A DNA stretch of 64,000 nt from Cruorifilaria tuberocauda (taxonomy: Eukaryota > Nematoda > Chromadorea > Rhabditida > Onchocercidae), in assembly GCA_013365365.1 (NCBI GenBank), contig JABVXU010000005.1, positions 434,001 to 498,000 on the forward strand, read 5' to 3'. The notes under the pieces were generated by a model, which was not told where the DNA came from, searched no databases, and saw only the letters and a list, made by a program, of their open reading frames with translations. Shown one piece after another: positions 25,178 to 39,196 of the stretch (position 1 is its first letter; each line of letters opens with the position of its first letter). The position numbers were made by a program, and so were the translations under genes.

Positions 25178-28100
25178 TTATCGAACGGAAATTTTCAATT
25201 CTGCATCGATTGCAAGCGTAACAGTTAGATTTTCTGATATTGTAACAACTTTTGGTGATGTTGCAGCATTGATATCGAGTACTCCCTTTCTTCCTGGTAA
25301 ATGAATACGAGATAGAATACTGTACAATACCGGTATTATTACTAAACCATGAATGAAACCAATAATTACGACCAGTATCATCGTTTTCACGAAAACCTGT
25401 GAAATATATGAAGCATATTAATTTACATTGCATTAAAAACAATCATATTGGATAAATTAAGGATATAAAATTTGCTATACTATAAAGTCAGTTGAATCGA
25501 CTTATACGCAATAATTTTCTTAAATATAAAATCTAAAAATTCCATCGTTTATTCATATTTTTCTAAAGACAATAATAAAGAATGTTTAATAATTAAACGA
25601 ACATGAGCCATATGAAGATCGCTGAACTGAAGACTAAAGACGCAAAGTAATGTTGATGCTGCAGCTTGCAGCACTGGAAATCCAATTGCACTAAGACAGT
25701 GTTGAAGAGAAGCTTCGGCTGTGTCTTCATCTAAAAACAATGAACGATCGTAGTAAATGAAAATAAAGGAAGGAAAAGTTCATTGCTTCAAGAAACTGCA
25801 AGGTATATTCTATAAAGATGGCAGTACTTGAGACGATCATGCAGAGATTAAAAAGAAGACAATTTATTTCATATTTGAATAACTGAAGCAAAAGGCAATA
25901 TTATGAGTAATTTCGGGCAAATAAATTTAAATTCTAATTGATTTTTAGCAGATAGAGTATTAGAAAAATGACTTCCTTGCAAGAGTTCAGGAGAGAAATT
26001 TTAGTATTCTGAAATATTATTCATTGTTAATGCAATCAAGATCAATAAAGATAAAGTGGCTAATGAGAGGACTGCCAGTCAAAATATTGCTCATATCAAT
26101 TTTTTTTCTTATTTAGAACAGTCACAAACCAGTTCGAAATAGATAATAGGTAACATGAGCTGGAATATCAACACTGAAACCGATGGACATTATCAACGCT
26201 GACATTACAATTGGATCTAAATCAACATTCCATAATGATAACAAACCAAGTACACCTGCAACAATTTCTTTACAGTCTTCATATTATTTAGTTTTACTAA
26301 CAATTCCAATTAATCCAATCAAATTTTATCCAATTCTATCAATATTTATACAGTTCTATTTAGATTTAATTAATAAATGGTCTTCATTCTAATATATATC
26401 TTAATTTTTTTTCTAGAAAGGTAAATTTTCAACTTACCAATGAAAATACTTAAAATGGATAAAGTAGCGATGATGACGGCAGCACATTGTGGTATGAAAA
26501 GGAAGCAAACAAACATCATAAAGATCACTGTATAAGCAGAAGATTGAACTGTTTGATTGAGCAGTGTTCCGATTATATCCAAAAATTTCGCATCATCGTC
26601 GAAAACACTTACTTCATGCATTGAATACTGCAATCAGATTGAATTTATTTACGAGTACAAATGAATTGTTTGTTTATTTAGGAAGTAATTTAATGGTTGA
26701 AACAAAATACTACAATTTCATTATTGAATTCTTATAATGTTCGATGCAAAGAATAAACAAGTCGTATTAATTTATTATATTAAATATGAAGAAAAGCTTT
26801 TAAAATGCATCAATTAAAGTGAAATTATCGTATGGAACTGGTTGAGATGATTGTAAAAATTATAAATGTAAAATATTTTTGTTTATCGAAGTTTCCAGCA
26901 ATATCAGCAAGCGCTTGCAAACTGATAAAACAACTAATGATTATTTATTTTTTTCTTTGTTTTTTGAAGATTTTCCTTCCTGTCTCTATTTTTCAAATAT
27001 TATTTGTCAAGATCGATCATTTTCATCTCCCCTCTTAGTCCCTTCATAACATATGTAATGTTAAAATGCGGAATGTCAAATATTCACTGATAGTGATCAG
27101 AAAGAGGCCATCCAATAGAATCAAACAGTGAAAATATTAATAATCATAATTCAAAAAAGACTAAAAATTGCATCGCAAATTCTTACACAAATAAAAAAAA
27201 AATACCCGATCGGCAACTTTTCGTAATTGATTCAATAATTTTGCACGATTAGACCATTTCCCGAGATCAGAATGTGATGATATCATGAAGAAATAACTTT
27301 TCAAATAACCCACACCACTAAAATAGAGTGTAAACAAAGTAGTTGATTAATTTGGATAACTTCTAACAATTATGAAACTTCCTGATAAAGATAAGAAATG
27401 TGTGAATGGTTTGAAGAATATAACACCGACGATTATTCGCGCCAATTTTTTAAATAATTTCGAAAAGCTAACTGTTTATCGAAATCGAATTGCATAAATC
27501 CGTTCCAATGATGAAATTCTGGCCATGCAAGGAAATTCTGCAGATCATATTGCTTGATACTAATTGCCGTTAAATTCCTATCCAAAAATTCATATATTTC
27601 ATCATTACTGAAATTTCAATTGCAATAAGTCAATCACAGTCGCAAATTTCAATTATAATCATTCTGAAACTATTTTAACAAAAATATAAATAATTTGAAT
27701 AAAAGTTCTACTATTCATTAGATGATCTTCCTTACCGATCATTATTAACTAAACCATCGAACGAAACTCGATCTGTATCAATGTAGTCTGCATCATCAAT
27801 GTAATCTACATAATCTCTTAACCAAAATTTTGTTGCTGCTTGTCCTACTGAACTTGGTAATGCTTCAAAATCATCAACCTATAAAAGACACTTCATTTCA
27901 TTTAATTTTCATCTCCATTCTAGAAAAATTGAAGGAAAAAAAAGAAATGGATGGAAACTTTTGAAAGAGCCTTATGTATATTCGTTCGAAAATTTTTCTA
28001 TTTAAAATTAATTAAAAAATTAAATGAAACATTTTTCATGCAACGGTTAACAAAGTGTTATCATCAGTCTTCCGGAGTTATCAAAATTTGTTTCAATATT

Positions 28101-31100
28101 TTCCATCGCAAGAGTTATCAAATTGTCATTTTAAAAAAATTAAATGATGGGAATTTTACTATTTATTTCAATATTTTTCTAATAAATTGTTTTTCTCCAG
28201 TAATTCCAATTCTGAAAAGTATTAATCCTATTGTTTAGCACTAAATGAATAAAGCAAAGATGATATCAACAATAAATATTGTATACGTACGATTTTATGT
28301 AACATAAGAATACTATTAGGATTATTCAAATTTCCTGGCCTACCAACGAAGATAAGTGCTGGAGCACAATACGGCATGATATATTCATCTCGCAGTTGTA
28401 AAACCTGAAATATTTTTTTCTAACATTTTATAGTTTCAATAATTTCTTGTTCGAAATTATAGAAATAAAAAAAGACTACGAAATGGAAATTTAGATTTTA
28501 TCAATTATCTAACTGTCGCATCTCTAATATTTCAATATGAATGTTAAAGAAATTCATTGAAATCTACGTCTAAATACCTTTACAATATCTGAATCCGGCT
28601 TTATCAATTTTTCAGGTTTCAATTCAACGCTGATAGTGAAAGCCCCGTATATTGATATTGACCAGTACAAGAGAAGACCAGTAACAGTAAACACTGAGAA
28701 TGATGTGGTACACAAAATAGAGCAATATCTGTTTAGTAAACTGCAAATTGGAGGAACGGAAAAAATAAAAAAGTTTACTGCAAAAGTGATAAGAATAAAT
28801 GACAGCGTTCGCCTGGACACATACTAAGTAATCTAATTTTAACTAATTATGGATAAAAATTTTTGAATTACAGAATTATTCTTTTTGAATTTCCAAAGAA
28901 AAATTCCAAATTATTGCATTTCATATGCATGCTAAAGATATAAGTGAGTGTTACTTTTTCTAGTATTACAGATTTAGAAAATTCCAAAAATCATTATTAT
29001 ATAAAGGTATGCTGTTATAACAATTATAATCTATTCTTTCTATGTGAAAAAACTCATTACTTCATGAATTTTCTAACTGTAAATAATAGAAAATAAAAAA
29101 TTCAGTAAAGAAACTTACTTTTTGAGCAAGGAATTTAGGTCGTCTAAATTTTTATGTTTCTTATGTTCCACAGCGTGCATAGATTTTTCGATTTGTAGTT
29201 CACGACGTCTCATCACTACCATTATAGCAGCAAATAGTGTTATCTAAATGATACTTCTGTACAAATTTTTTCCTACATATACTATGTAAATGGTAAATTC
29301 TTTTCTATAATTTACATTATTTAAATAATAAAAGTAACCAGAAATGGAAGTGTTTGAAAGATGGAAGTAATGATAAGTGAAAACAAATATAATAAAGCTG
29401 ATAATGGATCGAATGAAGGAAGTAACGGTTAACATAGTGATTGTTAAATGATTTGATAGTTTCCGACGAAATAACGTTCGAATTAATTAGTAATGATTTG
29501 AAAAATATGCTGATAATTTTGAAGATAACATATTTTTCTGTAATATCCCAATATCAGATTGAACAGTTTGAGATAATTTAGTTAATATTGAAACAGATAG
29601 CACTGTGAACGTTCCTTATCATTGGAACGACAATAAGTATCAAAAAAGTTTGAAACTATTGAAAATGAAAATGATTTATGAATTTGGACAAAATCGAAAC
29701 CTGGTAAATAAAGTCAACGGTCATCGCTGCAGCATTTCCGATGCAAAAAACTTGAATTTCAGGCACTGCTGAAAGGGCTCCAACACAAAATGCTAACACA
29801 TTCGTTAATGTTGTTATTGTAACCGAAGGACCTGTAAAATTTTTAGGAGAATGGAGTTAAAAGGGTTATTTCTAATTGTCAGATCATCATCATTCATTCA
29901 GTTCCATTATAGCTTTCAATCATTGCAAATGACAAGAGCTTGACAGTATTCTGTTTCATTTAATTTTAATTGTTGAAATTTAAAACGGCGTAGCTAAATT
30001 TTGAACAACAAATGATTGCACGTTGCTTACCTACTTCTTGTAGCATATTACACATTCTTTCACTTAGTCTTTCCATTTCGCTGTCTTTAAACAGTTCCTT
30101 CGCTATCACTGTCCTACAAAAGAATTTCGTAACTTGTAACTTGTATATTTCTGAAAATTTCTTAACAATTTTCTCGTCATTTGAAACCAGTTTAGTAGTG
30201 TAGGTTTCATGAAGTTAAACTGAAGTGCAGAAAGAGATAAAGTAAGAAAAAATTTTTAACGATACCGTTGATAAGTTTGTTGCCAGTAGTTCATCATTAG
30301 AAATGCATCATCCACACCGATAGCCAATACTAGTAATGGTGTGACACATAGAATGGAACCGAATCGTAAACCACACCATAGTAGAATACCAAGTGCTGTA
30401 CCACAAGCAAGAACCGGTGATACGCAAGCCATTATCGCTGTTACTATCTGCATGGATATTATTGATTATCATATTAATCATTATTTGATTTCAGTCACAG
30501 AAAAATTGCTACTGTACTGTTTGAAAATGAATGAAATGTTCACTATCGACTTTTGTACTTGAAAGATTTAAAAGAGAAAAATATGAGAAAAAACAAAATT
30601 GACTTTTATTAATTAACTCGTAAATGTTCCATCTCTTAATTCAAAAAAAAAAAAAGAAAAAACTCATAAATTGACCTTGCAGTAATGAAATTGTGAAACC
30701 AACAGAGAACTGATAATTGTTGTTACGGTGGAAAATATGCACATGATAATGAATCCAATAACACTAAATGGTAATAAACTAAGGCCAGCACGTACTATTT
30801 CAGTTGTTATAAATGTTGATGACATTGTAACAGCGTTAATTATATCCGATGTAAAATTACTGAAATTAATAATCCTTTAATTAATTTAATTTTAGTATAA
30901 TCTTTGAATTAATAATTATGCATGCAATATTGATGACTATTTTGGCAATTATCTTTACATAAAATATATCAATGTACAATTGATACAACTGTCATTACAA
31001 TGTCGTTTTTGTTTTCGAGTTTTTTTTTTTCTTTTTGCTTCAGTTACTTTTCAAATATTTTAATTCAATGTACGCAATACTAATTGATTGGATGAGAAAG

Positions 31101-33161
31101 GAACTAGTAAGTATTTTATGCTACATTTTCCCTATTAAGATAAGGTAATCAATGATCAATGTTTAATGAATCGTTTAAAGAGAATTTTATTTTTGAATTC
31201 GGGAATAAATTAATTTTTAATGTACTATCGTTCTCGAAATATCAAGCAATTGCAATTAGTTTCCAAACAAGTTTCCACCTACTTTTGCAAGAAATTGGTA
31301 ACTGCCATTTCGTATCTTTCGGCATCTTTATTATCAATGCTATCTTGAAGTATAGCTCGAAATTGCAATAATACTAAGCGAGCATCCAATAAACCATTCT
31401 GTTTCCCGACCTGTATTCCGCACAATTAACATTGAAATTGCAAATTATTATGTTGCAGTTCGGTTTCTTTAGAGATCACTACGTGGAAATTTTGGAAAAA
31501 AAATTTTTTTAATAGACAAAAGCATTTTACATTTGATTTGTTTATTCATCAACTTATGATATAATGCTAATTTCATGACTTGCAAGCAATTTGCTTTCAT
31601 ATGGCAATAAAAATGTTTGGTTAAATTTTATGAATGATAATTAAAATTAATCACTGATATCTGGAATCTATAATGAGTTCAATAGATGACAATAGATTGA
31701 TTGCATTTTTAATCAGATTACGAGAATATAAAAAACATACTTGTACACCAAAGAAATTATCATCGATGCGAAATCTCTGGCCAAGAATGGTACTTGCTGG
31801 ATAAGCAAGATTAATTTGCGATGATGTTCCATTGTATTGCTCATTTATCAGCAAACTATTCTGTAGTAAAGTTACATTAAACCAGTTATAAGTTAAAATT
31901 ATTCAACAAAATAAGAAATAAAACATACATAAACATTTCGAACCGGTTCATTCACTTCACAGAAACTGGTGCAAAATTGTGAAAAAATCAATGTTTTATT
32001 CATTTTTTCATTTCTTATCTTCACATCATTAGCTATTGCATCAAGCAGCTGAAATTAGGATTTGTGATCAATATATGTTTATTTGAAGGATGATGAAATA
32101 TTTGGAAAGGACTTTATACAATATTATCTGATACTGAAATTCCCAATCCACTCTTCGATTTAAACTTGCCTCACAAACACTAACTTTGAGAATGAAAATT
32201 AATTGCTATCGACTTTACTCTATCTGAACTTTTCCCGTGCAAATCTCATTTTATTACCAATTGTATCTCTCCTCATTGTTAACTTTAAATTGTTTTACTA
32301 ATTGACAATTTCCTGAATTTGGATCATGTAAAACGTGATAAAATTCTAGGTATAAATTTCTTAAGAGTTCATACATGTTGAAAACAGGAATTATTGCTTC
32401 CTAATAGGTTAATTTTGGTTGGAAAAAAAGACTCATTGATGAGCTTCTATTTTTCTTACTTGAACAGTTTCATTGAGTTGCGGCAAACTTAACATTGAAC
32501 CACCATTTTTTGCAGTTACAAACACAAAAATTACAATAGGATTGCCTTCGCGACCAAAAAAATCATTGTAAATCTGCAAAACATAAGGTGAGTTCAATAC
32601 TGAATATAATGTCGAAGTAAGTCACTCTTGAGTTTACTTGGTCTTCTATTATTACTTTTGAAAAATGAGGAAGGAAGTATATTTGCCTAAAAAAAGATTC
32701 TTAAGATTAATTTAAAAAATCTAACAAAATATGATCTTAACTAAGGAAATTTTTTTATTGCAAATAATAAATACAATTCTTCAAGAGATAATATATTACT
32801 GTTTATCCAGAATTTCTAAAATATCTCTTGCTTTTTTTATAGCTAGAAATCTCAAAATGTTTGGAACCGCAATAATAATGAAATTGGAAAAGTAATTTTA
32901 TAGTACCACGAGCAAAAATTGTCTAATTTAAAACCAGTTAAAAATAACAAAAATTTTATCAAACTTTCAATTCTTTGAGTGCTCTTGCATCTTTTGGTGT
33001 AAAATCAGTCACTTCATTGGTCATTTCAGTTAAAAAGATAGATGAAGAACTCAGGACGGTTACAAATAAAGAGGTGAAGATGAAAAAGTACGGCCTAGCT
33101 GCAATGCTTCTTCCGGTTAACCTGAAGATTTGATTTAAGCTTTCATCGCCGATCAATTCAT
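25178..33161 (-). CDS. patched-related (PTR) sterol-sensing-domain transmembrane protein; 5' end missing, one frameshift
   Basis: Nineteen minus-strand exons give about 926 residues: 32965-33161, 32460-32574, 31929-32048, 31741-31860, 31283-31410, 30676-30859, 30266-30447, 30031-30113, 29701-29831, 29119-29243, 28578-28812, 28291-28404, 27736-27878, 27473-27607, 27206-27317, 26438-26627, 26130-26255, 25603-25730, 25178-25396. After the first membrane helix comes an extracellular region with GGSML and [11 protein letters not shown]. The sterol-sensing domain spans about 225-420, with the GVDDAF motif near 330; the second half repeats the fold with GFSVD near 795 and ends in [13 protein letters not shown]. 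This is the RND/patched architecture with both Gly-x-x-x-Asp proton-relay motifs. PTR proteins act in nematode moulting and sterol or lipid traffic (known). Oddities: the first visible exon has no in-frame ATG, and exon 32460-32574 contains one extra base in an A4 run (32520-32523) that breaks the frame. All other exons are intact. Confidence 0.88.
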
Positions 33162-36100
33162 CTTCATGAATTTATTTATCAAATCATAATATTTTATAGA
33201 AAGTGATCATTTTATTGGTGAAATCTGAGCTACAGAAATATAACAGTATCATTTTACCAGCAACTATTATTAACTTATTAATTTTAATAAAATAATGTAA
33301 ATGAGATTAGTCACATATATTATTAATAGAATGGTTATTGTCGATTTCACAAGTAAATTGTTCGAAAAAATTTACCTGAAAAATCGTTTGAGGAACTGTA
33401 CAAAGATGGTATCTTCTGAGAATTTTTTAGCACTAGCATTTCCACCTGTTATCATCCTTTTCCTGTGGTGGTATTTTTTGCTTTAGGAAAATTTATATTT
33501 CTTTCTATCGCATCAATATTTTTCAATGAGAAGGTTGAAACTGCGTAAAGTTCCTGATTTGAATTTTCTTTCGTTAACTTCAGCTTAAAACTAAAAATAA
33601 AAGTCTTGTTTTTCTCGTATCGCAAAATGTCAGTTCAGGCGTGTGTTTCATTCATAAGTAAACAAAATACCTTTAACTACTACCTTTGATTATAACATAA
33701 ATTCTATTTTCTGTTATTGTCATCTATCATTAGATATTGATCTTTACATATATAAATATGAAAATTTATTTATTAATATCTATCTTTAGGTATAACATAA
33801 AAAGAGTATTATATTCTCTCCCTCTCTCTGTCTTACTAATGATCACTTCCTTCAACCTAAAAAGTGAAAGATAACAAAATTAAAAAAGCGAAAGATAACA
33901 AAATTATCATTAAAAGAACTGAAATTTGAAATAAAATATGAACAACGAAAATTATAAATGCGAATTGTATGATTTGAGAGAGAACAGACCTGAAGAGATA
34001 TATTTCTTTCATTTTGTTTTCTATTTATCTTATCCCATTATTCAAGCAAAAATTAGTATACAATCACACGGTCTGAGACATTTGACATATTCAATTTAGC
34101 TAAAAACCTGCTTTTGTTTGTGTTAAATCTTATTTAACACGCAAATATCGGCAGCATATGGAAGATAAATTCATTTCTGATTCTTCTATCATTATCTTTT
34201 GCTTCCATTCAAGTGGTATTGATATAATCTTACAAATCGATTTGAAAACTTTTTCATATTTAAAGCGAGAGAGAAAGAGAAGCTTTGTAGCAATGAAAGA
34301 GAAAGAGAAGAAATAATCTTTCCTTTACGAGCATCAAAGAGATTATTGAAATGAATGTGAAAATTCGCACTATATGAAGCAAATAGTTCAAATTAAATAT
34401 TTTAATTTGTTAAGGAAATTAGCATAGTTTTGATAGAATGTTTAAGTCCATTGAAATGAAAATTTTGTAGTAAAACAGCCAAATATACGCAAACTGTAAA
34501 TGGGTGAATTAAAATTTTTTCTTTTTATTTTAATTCAAAAGATACTTCTCATAGAACGAAACAATCACAAAGAATGAAAAAGAGCAATTTATATTTTTTA
34601 ATGGTCGATTAATTCTTGCTCAAGAATTCATTTTTCTCATGAAAATTTTCACTATCAACAAATATATGCATTCTATGAGTATATATTATTGTAAGAAATA
34701 ATTTTTGAAAAAAATTTGAAGTAAAAAGAAAGAAAGAAAAAAAAAAGGTAACTATAGCTATCAATAAATAAGTGATAAGAAAAAAAAAACATCTGGAACA
34801 TCCATCATTATTTTCATGTTTCATTGGATTAGGAGAGAAAACAAGTAATAAACCTAAACTAGATATGTGTATGTGCACGTCGGTGACAGGAATGATGAGA
34901 TCAACAAAAGTAGCAAATAATTGATGAATAAAAGTATTCAATTAACTTTCCATCTGATAAAACGGAAAATGCACCCGCCACTCCATCTTCAATGTAAGAA
35001 ATTCCACTTTTTTTCACCGAAACCTCTTACTAACTAACAGGTGCAACTGCTCATCTCATCTTTATGGTAGGAGGAGAAACTTTAAAACGTTTTATAAACA
35101 GCAATCATCATTCTTTAAACTCATTACTACACCTTTTCATGCTGCTGCTGTTTCAAAGGACGGTCTAATAAAATTGCGATATATCTTAGAAAAGAAGATA
35201 TAATAAGTTAAATATTTAACAAAAATTAGAGAAATAAATCATTCATATATGAATGAAATAGTATAGAAATGTGTATTATATGAAATAAAAGGTAATAGAA
35301 TCAGAATGAGATAAGATTAATTAATGAACAGGTATATAAGGAAGATAGTTATAGAATATAATTTCATATCTATCGCATCACACAACTATTTTTAATGCAT
35401 TTTAAATAAATTAAAAAATTAATAGGAAATGGAATTATTCGTGCTTTCAGGTATCGCTCATTCAATTCTTGATCAACGATCGAAAATTTGTCCTAATAGT
35501 CGATGCGTTTCGATATCAAGGAAACGTCGTAAGAGTTGAAATGTGATGTGGCATCACGCTATTTTCTTTTCATTCATCCTAATTTCATTTTCAGATGATA
35601 ACATCTTACTTTCTATGGTAAATGGAAAATGTATTTCCGGATTTCCACGCGTCCGATGATAGTGTTGGTCAACGATCAAAAACCGAAGTTTTTACGCATC
35701 TTAAATTCTTGTCTTTAAATATGGTTTCTAGAGAAAGAAATTGTATTTAATGGCTACTATTGAAGTCCATGGTTTCTGATTTGTTATCTAGATGACCTAC
35801 TGTATTATTTGGTTACTCTAATCAATGTCAACAAAAAACACTGCTAATTACAGTCATAACTTGTTTGCCTTGATCACAACGATTCCTTATTATTCAATGA
35901 TGATTATCTGATATCATTATTGGTTATTTCGTTCGAGCGTTAACCATATGAATAATCACATTTCACAATGATTTCAATTTCTTATCACTAAGAGATGTTC
36001 CTATTTGTAACTACTCTTTTCCTTCCAGCAGGTTGCGCATTCGAAGTTTTAGGCATCCGATTGATCTTCATATCATTCCACTTATCCAAGATTATCAAAT

Positions 36101-39100
36101 ATTCCACATCATTATTATCCGATTCGAAAAAATTAATGAAAACATAGAAATCTTAAGATTATACCACTTCGAATCCAACAATTGTAGTTAAAATTGAGTT
36201 GAACTACTTTTAACCTATTTCAATCTGCTTCAATAATCATCACTGATATAATAAATAGAATCGAAGGATGTAAAAAATAAAAATATTACTGGATAATCAT
36301 GAGTGACCACGCGATTTCAATTCTTCCAGTAGCATAAACTGAAGTTATTATATTCAAATTGATTTCAGATCAAGTGCTTCAAAGCTATGAAGCATCGGTC
36401 AAGTAACAGTAAGAGAAATAATAAACAGTGGCACTCATACAAATTCGCAGGTTAACAATATTTCAGAATCATTCTAATCTCCTGTCTATTGCCGTACATC
36501 TCTTTATGCCGAAGTGTTATAATAAAATAATTTTGTGATTTAAGGAAATTTATTAATAAATAGATTAAAAAAAGAACAGGTATCATATCTGAATTACACA
36601 TTGAAAACTGCAGTGAAATTTCTCTTCATTTCGGTGGATAGATTTCTTTCCTTCCTGTTCGTGCTCCTGCTGTCTTTCTTTTCATTTCGAGTTTTGAATT
36701 ATTTATTTTTCTCGCCTGTTTCAACCTTATTTCACGTTGAAGTTTTCGTCCCCTCTATCACTTCCATTCCTTCTTCGACTTCTCGTCCATCCGAACATCG
36801 ATGTTTCATTATTATGTGATAGAAAGAAAAGGAAGTAGAAACAGTTGAATGACGAGAAGCACAATGAACTGCACATGGCATTATTGCCAAAATATTAACT
36901 TTTTAACTTTAAAATATCAAATGATACTCAATTTTTATTTAAACAAAGATACTGCAAAACGACATAATTATTATAATTAGTTACGAATTAGTTGTAATTA
37001 ATATTAAGAACAAACAATTGTAATCTGAATAAACTTGTCAACTGATTAATAACTTATTTCGCTAATGAATTCAGCACAAAGAAATTTGATTTCACTGACT
37101 TGACACTAAAAAATCAGTTTCTAAGCGAAATTATTCCATAGGTAAATACTTTATCAATTTTACTTTGTGTAGAAAATAAAAGTATATTTTCTTTTGAGAA
37201 AATTGTGCTAAGTGGAAATTATAGCTCATGAAAAAATAAAACGGAAAAAGAAAGACAATGAAATTTAGATGGAATTAACTAAAAAATACAATGACAAGGT
37301 GATGATCTTTCAAATTCGGCTTCCATGACTCTGTATGGAAGTGCTAGTGGAGTGGTGAAAACACGTATAACGCATTTCTGAAAATTTTAGAAGCGGAAAA
37401 AATCCAATCAAAGCTTAATTTGATAGAAGTTAGATAAGAGTGGGAAACTCAGTTAGAGTGAGAAACTCACTAAAACGCGAATATGTATGATTATGCAACT
37501 ACCGACTAATTTAAAACACTTGATAAACCTAAATTCAATCTCTTTTTTTCCTAAAAAATTATGAAAGAATAATCAAATAAAAATAATTCAAATTCGCAAA
37601 ATTTTAAGGAGAAATGAAATAAGACAAGCAATCCTCCATCATTATGCTTCTGAAATTTGCAGAAACAATATATACCAAAGAAGTTAGCAAAAGTGATAGC
37701 AATAGGAGCAAATTTTTACAGTTTAACTAAGTTTATGGAATTTTTTCCCTCAAAAAAAGAGTGCAAAAAGTTCTAAATTACATTATTAATGAATTAAATA
37801 TTTGAGAAATAATATTTTGCTTTTAACTGTTTATTTTTATATTATGATTAATAGCACAAACTTTGCATGATACTGATATAAAACTGTAATTAAAAAACAG
37901 CACTTATTTATCGTTCTTGATATAATGATCGGAGAAATCTTCATTGGATACAGTGACCGGAATATCATGAATATCCACAGTCGTTTAGATATGAAGATGT
38001 TTAGGATTTAATACTTGCTATTTACTGAAGAATTAAGATTACAGAGTAACAGAGGAAGATCAAAATTTGATATTAAAGTATATTAACTACCCTTATTGAT
38101 TACATCAAGCGTCATTATGCCATAACTTATCAATACAATTTTTCTTCATTATATAAGATTTGAATCTTAAAATATTACCGTACCGCTATTTCTCGGTAAT
38201 ATTCCAGGTATAGCTTCCGCTGTCGGTAGAGAAAATAACTCAAGCTTAGTTGCACTCTAAATTTCTTGTATTCATGAAACGCTATTTCCGGTTTTTTGAT
38301 ATTTAAAACCGCGTAAACAATTCACATAACATTATTCAGCAATTAAAAGCAACAGTGATTATTGAGTCAATACAACAATTGGAAAACCAGAAGCTAAATA
38401 TCTTTTCTCTAAATACCAGTGAATTTCCTTATTGCCCGGATATCTTGAATTATTTTAAAGTATTTCTAAGGAATTTTGATGAAAAATCTGGTTGACAAAA
38501 GCTGACTTACAATTATGTACAATATTTTAGAGAACGAGAAAAAGACTATTACTTGTTGAAACTAAACTTATGCTGTTTGAAAAATAATTGAATAAACGAA
38601 ATAAATATGTAACAACGGTGAGTGCCAACAATAAAACCATGAAGAATAAAAGAATTAGAAAAATCTCCCTTAATTAATGCTAGCCAAAAATTAAGATGAA
38701 GCAGTTAGATGAAAAATTTGAAAGAAGCAGAATGATATCAGATGAAAATATTCAATTACTGTCATCTCCAAAGCATCCCCACGAATCTTGACGATGAAAA
38801 TTCTCAAATGATTTCTCTTTTTTGTCCTCCCATTTATATGTCACTGGCATCAACGCGTTCACAACATTTGAATAACTAAAATTAAACAATTTTTCAGTAA
38901 ATTCTCGGAAAAGTTTAAAAATTTACTGCATAATACATGATACATTTAAAAAATAAGAAGGAGTTAAGTATAGGTATGAAATAGAATCAGAAATGATTCT
39001 ATTTGATAATATTTTATTAATAACACGCATATACCTTTCTTTTTCAACTTTCCTCTTCGATTAATAGATTTAACGGATACAATAATTGTATTTCATTTAA

Positions 39101-39196
39101 TAACAAGAATCAGTCTCGACAAGTAATTTATTTCATATTCAATAATTTCCCAAACTACTCTTAATCTTGTGCATAGGATAAAAGAAATTAAAGCAA
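33162..39196. other. about 6 kb without a supported gene, upstream of the patched-related gene
   Basis: AT-rich DNA with purine-rich and CT-rich low-complexity stretches (33815-33835, 34263-34310, 34725-34750). The missing first exon of the patched-related gene should lie here or in the proximal part, but no unique ATG-plus-donor candidate could be chosen. Frames such as 34609-34941 (minus) and 36601-36819 (plus) are Phe/Leu/Ser-rich runs typical of AT-rich noncoding DNA. Confidence 0.45.

Noticed and set aside
27430..27480. Apparent in-frame stop in a patched-related exon (frame running into NWRE then TAA)
   Set aside because: A donor GTTAGC inside the CAG codon (exon end 27473) gives the right phase and the conserved sequence in the next exon, so this exon is intact.
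34609..34941. A 110-codon minus-strand frame
   Set aside because: Phe/Leu/Ser-rich composition, no splice consensus at useful positions and no similarity; typical of AT-rich noncoding DNA.
36601..36819. A 72-codon plus-strand frame with hydrophobic runs
   Set aside because: It starts from a non-ATG codon in TTC/TCT-rich low-complexity sequence with no supporting exons.
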